From Methylobacterium goesingense (GTDB lineage Bacteria > Pseudomonadota > Alphaproteobacteria > Rhizobiales > Beijerinckiaceae): DNA of 64,000 bases. Shown one piece after another: positions 58,116 through 64,000 of this stretch. Location of the stretch: NCBI RefSeq assembly GCF_022179225.1, contig NZ_BPQL01000058.1, forward strand, positions 24,491 through 88,490. Direction: 5' to 3'. The first letter of the stretch is position 1. Every line of letters begins with the position of its first letter. The notes below the pieces were generated by a model. The model did not search any database. It was not told where the DNA came from and worked only from the letters and a program-made list of their open reading frames with translations. The translations under genes were made by a program, and so were the position numbers.

Positions 58116-59504
58116 TCAGGCCTTCGGGTAGCGGCGGGACAGGAGCGCGTGGACGAGCCGCGCCGTCTGCACCTCGCCGCCTTCCGGCCGCCCCGGCTTC
58201 GTCGACGGGTTCCAGCCGTAGAGGTCGAAATGCACGTGGGCCCGCGTGGCGGGGGCGAAGCGGCGCAGAAACAGCGCCGCCGTGATCGCCCCCGCGAAGG
58301 GGCCACCCGAGACGTTGTTCAGGTCCGCAACCTTCGAATCCAGCAGGCTCGCATAGGGCTTGTGCAGCGGTAGGCGCCAGACGGGATCGGCGCAGGCCGC
58401 GCCAGCCTCCGAGACCGCATCGGCGAGCGCGTCGTCCTCGGTGAAGAAGGCCGGCAGGTCCGGCCCCAGGGCCACCCGGGCGGCGCCCGTCAGGGTCGCG
58501 AAATCAATCAGAAGCTCCGGGTTCTCGGCATCCGCCAGCGCCAGGGCGTCGGCGAGGATCAGCCGGCCCTCGGCATCGGTGTTGCCGATCTCCACCGTGA
58601 GGCCGGACCGGCTGCGGATGACGTCGCCCGGTCGGAAGGCTTCGCCCGAGACCGCGTTCTCCACCGCCGGCACGATCAGGCGTAGGCGCAGGCGAAGCCC
58701 GGAGCCCATCACCATGTCGGCTGCGGCGAGGGCGGCTGCGGACCCGCCCATGTCCTTCTTCATCAGGAGCATCGCGCTCGACGGTTTGATGTCGAGGCCG
58801 CCCGTGTCGAAGGCGACACCCTTGCCGACGAGCGTTACGCGCGGCGCGTCGGTCGGCCCCCAGGTCAGGTCGATCAGGCGCGGCGCGCGTGGGGACGACG
58901 AGCCGACCGTATGCACGAGGGGGAAGTCGCGGGCGAGATCCGCGCCCGACACGACCGAGACGCTGGCGCCGTGACGCCCAGCGACGGCGCGAACCGCCGC
59001 CTCGATCTCGGCGGGTCCGAGGTCGTTGGCGGGCGTGTTGACGAGATCGCGCCCGTTGGCGACCGCAGCGGCGATCCGCACGAGGGCTTCGGCATCGACG
59101 CCCTCCGGCGCCACGAGGGCAGGGCGCTCCGGCCCGGTATCGCGGTAGCGCCCGAAGCGGTAGCTGCCGAGCAGCCAAGCCAGCGTTGCCGTGGCGGCGT
59201 CGAACCCTTCCGCTGCAGCAAAGCGATAGGTGCCTGGTGGAAGTGCCCCGGGGAGTTTGCCCGCCAGCATGGGGTCGCCGCCGTCGCCGAGTCCGAACAG
59301 GACGGCGCCGAGCCGGCCGTCCGGCGCCGGAAGGAGGGCGAGCCGGCCGGCCTTCGGGGCGAAATCCGCCGCGCGGGCGAACGTCGCCTGCGGGCCGGGG
59401 AGGGCGGACTCGACCGCGGGCCAGGCTTCGGCCGTGACGCAGGTGATCGGCACGGCATCGTCGGCGCCGAGACTGGAGACGAGGCGGGACAGGGATTGGG
59501 TCAT
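58116..59504 (-). CDS. M17-family leucyl aminopeptidase
   Basis: A 462-residue cytosolic metallo-aminopeptidase. The C-terminal catalytic domain has VGKGVAFDTGGLDIKPSSAM (Lys and Asp metal ligands), MKKDMGGSAAALAA, and the signature NTDAEGRLILADAL. The divergent N-terminal domain is shorter than in PepA, as in the alphaproteobacterial leucyl aminopeptidase family. It converges with the EcsC-like gene. Confidence 0.92.
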   Translation of the reverse strand: MTQSLSRLVSSLGADDAVPITCVTAEAWPAVESALPGPQATFARAADFAPKAGRLALLPAPDGRLGAVLFGLGDGGDPMLAGKLPGALPPGTYRFAAAEGFDAATATLAWLLGSYRFGRYRDTGPERPALVAPEGVDAEALVRIAAAVANGRDLVNTPANDLGPAEIEAAVRAVAGRHGASVSVVSGADLARDFPLVHTVGSSSPRAPRLIDLTWGPTDAPRVTLVGKGVAFDTGGLDIKPSSAMLLMKKDMGGSAAALAAADMVMGSGLRLRLRLIVPAVENAVSGEAFRPGDVIRSRSGLTVEIGNTDAEGRLILADALALADAENPELLIDFATLTGAARVALGPDLPAFFTEDDALADAVSEAGAACADPVWRLPLHKPYASLLDSKVADLNNVSGGPFAGAITAALFLRRFAPATRAHVHFDLYGWNPSTKPGRPEGGEVQTARLVHALLSRRYPKA

Positions 59505-59536
59505 GGGGCTCGCGGAGGGCAGGATCGAGACGGGGG

Positions 59537-59558
59537 TTAACGGCGGGTTAGGGTTAAC
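59537..59558 (+). promoter_or_regulatory. TTAA-rich CtrA-like element upstream of tadD-like gene
   Basis: TTAA-CGGCGGG-TTAG followed closely by TTAAC gives several CtrA half-sites in the aminopeptidase/tadD intergenic region, about 110 bases before the tadD-like start. No arrangement is perfect. Confidence 0.3.
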
Positions 59559-59668
59559 GGTCTATCACCGGCCGGTCGGGAGGGCGAAGCGTGCCTCCGA
59601 CGAGACACACCGATCACACACCCGGACCGATGGGGCGCTCCCTCCCGTCGGCCGTCGCGGAGCGCGTC

Positions 59669-60529
59669 ATGGTCACGCCGCTGTTCAATCCATTACGAAC
59701 CCGGACCACCGGGCTGTTGATCACCATCCTGGTGGCGGGCTTCGCCGCCGGATGCCAGTCACGCTCGCCCGAGACCACCGGCTCGATCGGGGGGGTGTCC
59801 CTGCCGAGTTTCGGCAAGCCGCAAAACCCGGCGGTGATCGGCCGGCGCGAGGTCGACAGCCTCGGCGAGAAGTATGCGGCCGATCCCGGCGACGTCACCC
59901 TCGCGCTGCGCTACGCACAGGCTCTGCGCGCGACCAACCAGAAGCCGCAGGCGGTTGCGGTGCTTCAGCAAGCGGCCCTGCGCAACCCCAAGAACAACGC
60001 CGTGCTCGCGGCTTACGGAAAAGCGCTCGCCGATGTCGGCCGCTTTCAGGAAGCCGCGGAAGTGCTCCAGAACGCCCATACGCCGGCCCGGCCCGACTGG
60101 CGCGTCCTCTCGGCACAGGGCGCGGTGGCCGACCAACTCGGCGATCATGCCCGCGCGCAGGGGTTCTACGAGGCAGCCCTGAAGATCCAGCCCGACGACC
60201 CCCTGATTCTCTCGAATCTCGGCCTGTCCTATGCGCTGGGGCGGCAGTTGCCGCAGGCGGAAGAGACCCTGCGTCGGGCGGTCGCCCAGCCCCGCGCCGA
60301 TGCGCGGGTTCGGCAGAACCTGGCGCTGGTCCTCGGGCTCCAGGGCAAATTCGCGGATGCCGAGGCCGCATCGCGAACCGACCTGTCCGCGGACGAGGCC
60401 GCCGCCAACACCGCTGCCCTCCGAGCCTTCGTGGCGCAGCCCAACAGCTGGAAAGCGCTCAAGGCCTCGGAAGCCAGGGGGCCCAAGCCCGTGCGAACGG
60501 TCGCGGCGTCGGCCGGAGCCGCCGAATGA
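59669..60529 (+). CDS. tadD: TadD-like TPR lipoprotein
   Basis: A 286-residue lipoprotein with lipobox AAGC (Cys29) after a hydrophobic signal (LLITILVAGFAAGC). The mature part has TPR repeats: DVTLALRYAQALRATNQKPQ, NNAVLAAYGKALADVGRFQE and PLILSNLGLSYALGRQLPQA. TadD supports outer-membrane secretin assembly in Tad systems. It is 7 kb away from the main pilus locus. Met27 of the longer frame at 59591 is chosen as the start because it yields a clean lipoprotein signal. Confidence 0.85.
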   Translation: MVTPLFNPLRTRTTGLLITILVAGFAAGCQSRSPETTGSIGGVSLPSFGKPQNPAVIGRREVDSLGEKYAADPGDVTLALRYAQALRATNQKPQAVAVLQQAALRNPKNNAVLAAYGKALADVGRFQEAAEVLQNAHTPARPDWRVLSAQGAVADQLGDHARAQGFYEAALKIQPDDPLILSNLGLSYALGRQLPQAEETLRRAVAQPRADARVRQNLALVLGLQGKFADAEAASRTDLSADEAAANTAALRAFVAQPNSWKALKASEARGPKPVRTVAASAGAAE

Positions 60530-60658
60530 GCGCGTCCGAGCATGGACGGAGCGCCGGATTTGCGGTTAACCGCGCAATCGGATCAACGGTCTCGCTTCGA
60601 GAAGCGGCATCCGGCGTGAGGCCCGGCGGTCGGGTTCGGCGCCGGAAGGGGAGAACGC

Positions 60659-62389
60659 GTGCGCTGGGGAGCTGATCGCTGGCGGTTCTACCGGCTCATC
60701 GGGCGCGAGATCGCGCGGTCCGTGCGTGATACCTATGCGCGCCTGACCGGCCGGCCCGACATCCTCGCCCGCGCCCGGGTCACGGGCCTCGTGATCGCGC
60801 CGCACGACCTGCGCACCAGCGACGCCACCTTCGCGGACGACATCTATGCCGGGTTGTTCGTGTTCGCCGGGCGCTCGCTCTCGGTGAGCGGACGCTCGCC
60901 CTTCGATTATGCGCCGCCTTCGCAGGAATGGGCCGACATCCTCTACGGCTTCGGCTGGTTGCGCCACCTGCGCGCCGCCGACACGGCGCTGGCGCGCTCC
61001 AATGCCCGCGCTTTCGTCGCCGATTTCATCGCCGGACGCGGCGACACCGCACTCGCCCGGCCGACGCCGGTGGCGGCACGGCGCCTCATCTCGTTCCTGT
61101 GCCAGTCGCCCCTCGTGCTGGAGGGCGCGGACCACGTCTTCTACCAGACCTTCCTCAAGGCCCTCGGCAAGGCCGCCCGCGAACTCGAGGGCGACCTGCG
61201 CCGGGGCATCTCGCCCCAGACCCGGCTCCTTGCCGCCGTGGCCCTCTGCTACGCGGGCCTGTGCTGTGAGGGCATCCAGCCCATTCTCCGGCGCTCCACC
61301 CGCATCCTCGTGCGCGAACTCGACCGGCAGATCCTGCGGGACGGCGGCCACCGCAGCCGCGACCCGCGCTTTGCGATGGAGCTGCTCCTCGATCTGCTGC
61401 CCCTGCGCCAGAGCTTCCTCTCGCGCAGCGTCGATCCGCCGGATGCCCTTCTGCATGCCATCGACCGGATGCTGCCGCTGCTGCGGCTGCTACGGCATCC
61501 CGATGCCTCGCTCAGCCACTTCAACGGCATGGGCGCGACGGCCGCCGACCACCTGGCCACGCTGCTGGTCTATGACGGCGCCCTGGCCCAGCCGATGATG
61601 CACGCGCCGAATTCCGGCTACGAGCGCATGGAGGGCGGCCGGGTCCTCGTGGTGGCCGATGTCGGCGCGCCGCCGCCGCTCCCCGATTCGATCAATGCCG
61701 GGGCCGGCTGCCTGTCCTTCGAGATGTCGAGCGGCCCTCAGCGGATCGTCATCAATTGCGGATTGCCGGCGAGCGGCCCGGAACTGCGCCGGCTGGCCCG
61801 CAGCACCGCCGCCCATTCGACCGCGACCGTCGCCGACACCTCCTCCTGCCGGTTCCTGGTCGGCGGCGGCGCGTGGTACGAGCGCTGGGCAGTGCGCTGG
61901 CTCTCACATCGGATCGGCCCCGTGATCCTGCGCGGCCCCCGCGCGGTGAAGTCGGAGCGGACCAGCGAGGACGGCGCCAGCATTCTGGCCGCGCGCCACG
62001 ACGGCTATGCCCACGATTTCGGGGTGATCCATGAGCGCCGCTGGCGCCTCGCGGCCGGTGGCCAAGTGCTCGAAGGCGAGGACGCCTTCGTGCGCAGCGT
62101 CGGCCCGAAGCGCGGCAAGGTCCGACGCCAGGAGGTCGCGGTACGCTTCCACCTGCACCCGGCCATCGCGGCGCGCGGACTGGACGACGGCCGCATCGAA
62201 CTCAGCCTACCCATCGGCGAGGTCTGGCACTTCGGTGCAGAGGGCGGCGAGATCGCCCTGGAGGAGAGCGTCTATTTCGCGGGGCTCACCGGCGCACGGC
62301 GCACCGATCAGATCGTGATCTACCTCTCCGTCGCGGACGATACCCGCGTCCGGTGGGGCTTCGCCCGGTCCCAAAGCCCGGCGGGCTGA
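60659..62389 (+). CDS. Heparinase II/III family protein
   Basis: A 576-residue protein with an (alpha/alpha) toroid N-terminal half (about 60-330) and a beta-sandwich C-terminal half (about 340-570; [40 protein letters not shown]). This is the heparinase II/III architecture of polysaccharide lyases. No signal peptide is seen, so it is likely cytoplasmic and its substrate is unknown. The GTG at 60659 has AAGGGGAG about six bases upstream. It precedes purH, a pairing kept in many Hyphomicrobiales from memory. Confidence 0.9.
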   Translation: MRWGADRWRFYRLIGREIARSVRDTYARLTGRPDILARARVTGLVIAPHDLRTSDATFADDIYAGLFVFAGRSLSVSGRSPFDYAPPSQEWADILYGFGWLRHLRAADTALARSNARAFVADFIAGRGDTALARPTPVAARRLISFLCQSPLVLEGADHVFYQTFLKALGKAARELEGDLRRGISPQTRLLAAVALCYAGLCCEGIQPILRRSTRILVRELDRQILRDGGHRSRDPRFAMELLLDLLPLRQSFLSRSVDPPDALLHAIDRMLPLLRLLRHPDASLSHFNGMGATAADHLATLLVYDGALAQPMMHAPNSGYERMEGGRVLVVADVGAPPPLPDSINAGAGCLSFEMSSGPQRIVINCGLPASGPELRRLARSTAAHSTATVADTSSCRFLVGGGAWYERWAVRWLSHRIGPVILRGPRAVKSERTSEDGASILAARHDGYAHDFGVIHERRWRLAAGGQVLEGEDAFVRSVGPKRGKVRRQEVAVRFHLHPAIAARGLDDGRIELSLPIGEVWHFGAEGGEIALEESVYFAGLTGARRTDQIVIYLSVADDTRVRWGFARSQSPAG

Positions 62390-62480
62390 CGGGCGGCTGG
62401 CCGCAGCGCAGCATTTCGTGGTAGGCGCGCACGAGTTCCCTTGTCGCAGTTCCTTCGTATTTTGCCCCGGACGAAACGCC

Positions 62481-64000
62481 ATGTCGCATGACCAGGTGCG
62501 GGTCACCCGCGCACTCCTCTCCGTCTCCGACAAGGCCGGCCTCGTCGAGTTCGCCACTGCTCTCGACCGCCTCGGCATCGCGCTGGTCTCCACGGGTGGG
62601 ACGCACAAGGCCCTGCGTGCGGCCGGGCTGACCGTCGCGGAGGTCGCCGACCTCACCGGCTTTCCCGAGATGATGGACGGTCGGGTGAAGACGCTGCACC
62701 CGGGCATCCATGGCGGATTGCTCGCCGTGCGCGGCAACCCTGAGCATCAGGCGGCGCTGGCTGCCCACGGCATCCGCGCGATCGACCTGCTGTTGGTCAA
62801 CCTCTATCCCTTCGAGGAGACGGTGGCGAAGGGAGCCGGCTACGACGATTGCGTCGAGAACATCGATATCGGCGGTCCGGCAATGATCCGCGCCGCCTCG
62901 AAAAATCACGCCGACGTGGCGGTCGTGGTCGATGTGGGCGACTACGCCGCCGTGCTCGCCGAACTCGAAGCCCAGGGCGGGTCGCTGAGCGAGCGCACCC
63001 GGCGCCGCCTCGCCCAGAAGGCCTATGCGCGAACGGCCGCCTACGATGCCGCCATCGCGAATTGGCTCGCGGGCCAGATCGAGCCGGACCCGGCGCCAGC
63101 CTTCCGGGCCTTCGGCGGCAGCCTCGCCCAGTCGCTCCGCTACGGAGAGAACCCCCACCAGGGCGCGGCCTTCTACCGCTCGCCCGGCCCGACCCGGCCC
63201 GGCGTCGCCACCGCCCGCCAGCTCCAGGGCAAGGAACTCTCCTACAACAACCTCAACGACACCGACGCCGCCTACGAGTGCGTCGCCGAGTTCGACCCGG
63301 CCCGCTCGGCCGCTGTGGCGATCATCAAGCATGCCAACCCGTGCGGCGTCGCCGAGGGGACGAGCCTCGCCGAGGCCTACGAGCGTGCCCTGAGTTGCGA
63401 TCCGACTTCCGCCTTCGGCGGCATCGTGGCCCTGAACCGGACGCTCGACGCGGAAGCCGCGCGCCGGATCGTCGAGATCTTCACCGAGGTCATCATCGCG
63501 CCCGACGCCACCGAGGAGGCCATCGCGATCGTGGCCGCCAAGAAGAACCTGCGTCTGCTGCTGGCCGATGGCCTGCCCGATCCGCGCGGGCCCGGCGAGA
63601 CCGTGAAAACCCTGTCGGGGGGGCTGCTGGTGCAGGCGCGCGACGCCGCGGTGGTCGACGACATGCCGCTGCGTGTGGTGACGCGGCGTGCGCCGAGCCC
63701 GCAGGAATACGCCGACCTGCGCTTTGCCTATCGGGTAGCCAAGCACGTCAAGTCGAACGCCATCGTGTATGCCCGCGACGGGGCCACGGTGGGCATCGGC
63801 GCCGGCCAGATGTCGCGGGTGGATTCTTCCCGCATCGCCGCCTGGAAGGCTGCGGAGGGCGCTCGGCGCCTCGGCGTCGCCGAGAGCCTTGCGAAAGGCT
63901 CGGTGGTCGCCTCGGACGCGTTCTTTCCCTTCGCCGACGGGCTGATCGCGGCGGCCGAGGCCGGGGCCACGGCGGTGATCCAGCCCGGCGGGTCCATGCG
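62481..64000 (+). CDS. purH: Bifunctional purine biosynthesis protein PurH (3' end cut)
   Basis: PurH is AICAR transformylase plus IMP cyclohydrolase, the last two steps of IMP synthesis. The 506 visible residues start [20 protein letters not shown] and include the cyclohydrolase domain ([30 protein letters not shown]) and the transformylase domain ([72 protein letters not shown]). About 25-30 residues are missing at the window end. Confidence 0.97.
   Translation, partial: MSHDQVRVTRALLSVSDKAGLVEFATALDRLGIALVSTGGTHKALRAAGLTVAEVADLTGFPEMMDGRVKTLHPGIHGGLLAVRGNPEHQAALAAHGIRAIDLLLVNLYPFEETVAKGAGYDDCVENIDIGGPAMIRAASKNHADVAVVVDVGDYAAVLAELEAQGGSLSERTRRRLAQKAYARTAAYDAAIANWLAGQIEPDPAPAFRAFGGSLAQSLRYGENPHQGAAFYRSPGPTRPGVATARQLQGKELSYNNLNDTDAAYECVAEFDPARSAAVAIIKHANPCGVAEGTSLAEAYERALSCDPTSAFGGIVALNRTLDAEAARRIVEIFTEVIIAPDATEEAIAIVAAKKNLRLLLADGLPDPRGPGETVKTLSGGLLVQARDAAVVDDMPLRVVTRRAPSPQEYADLRFAYRVAKHVKSNAIVYARDGATVGIGAGQMSRVDSSRIAAWKAAEGARRLGVAESLAKGSVVASDAFFPFADGLIAAAEAGATAVIQPGGSM

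Overview
The window is high-GC alphaproteobacterial chromosome, most likely Hyphomicrobiales and probably Methylobacterium or a close relative. The evidence is the fliX/flgI divergent pair, MotE and a DUF6468-type flagellar protein, a CckA kinase with CtrA-type boxes (TTAA-N7-TTAAC), LexA operators of the GTTC-N7-GTTC type, a class II (CP4-like) AroA, a C-P-a/Tad pilus locus and a sorbosone dehydrogenase. The genus is inferred from recognition, not from a search. No integrase, transposase, CRISPR array or rRNA was seen.

Region 1 (1-22.8 kb) is mostly a flagellar island: a rod-binding protein, flgI, fliX, flgH, flgA, flgG, flgF, fliL, fliM, a DUF6468-type protein, motE, fliP, fliO, flgB, flgC, fliE, fliQ, fliR and flhB. 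It is interrupted by a DUF892 ferritin-like gene, a zinc-finger-less dksA, two small secreted proteins, a very large secreted AMIN-like/TPR protein, a DUF3606 gene and a nucleoside deaminase. Three promoter regions carry both a palindrome of the form CGGCAG-N3-yTGCCG and a perfect or near CtrA box. The gene after flhB is cckA, the kinase at the head of the CtrA phosphorelay, so regulator and predicted targets sit together.

Region 2 (25.6-43.5 kb) is mostly housekeeping: recA, a cytochrome c plus sorbosone dehydrogenase pair, a MAPEG protein, alaS, small hypothetical genes, two identical tRNA-Ala(GGC) genes with near-identical promoters, a TIGR02300 zinc-ribbon protein, aroA-cmk, gltA, gltX, comEC, lexA and a PPP-family phosphatase. 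recA and lexA both have SOS-type half-sites in their promoters.

Region 3 (43.6-55.3 kb) is a Tad/Flp pilus locus on the minus strand (flp, cpaA, cpaB, cpaC, cpaD, cpaE, cpaF, tadB, tadC). It is followed by an orphan secretin-N-domain protein and a two-gene blue-light system, a LOV histidine kinase overlapping a single-domain response regulator. This recalls LovK/LovR of Caulobacter, which affect cell attachment.

Region 4 (55.6-64 kb) holds an AmpG-like permease, an EcsC-family protein, an M17 aminopeptidase, a TadD-like TPR lipoprotein, a heparinase II/III-family protein and purH, which is cut by the window end. Overall the window encodes two surface machines, flagellum and Tad pilus, with cell-cycle (CckA/CtrA) and probable light (LOV) control elements close by.
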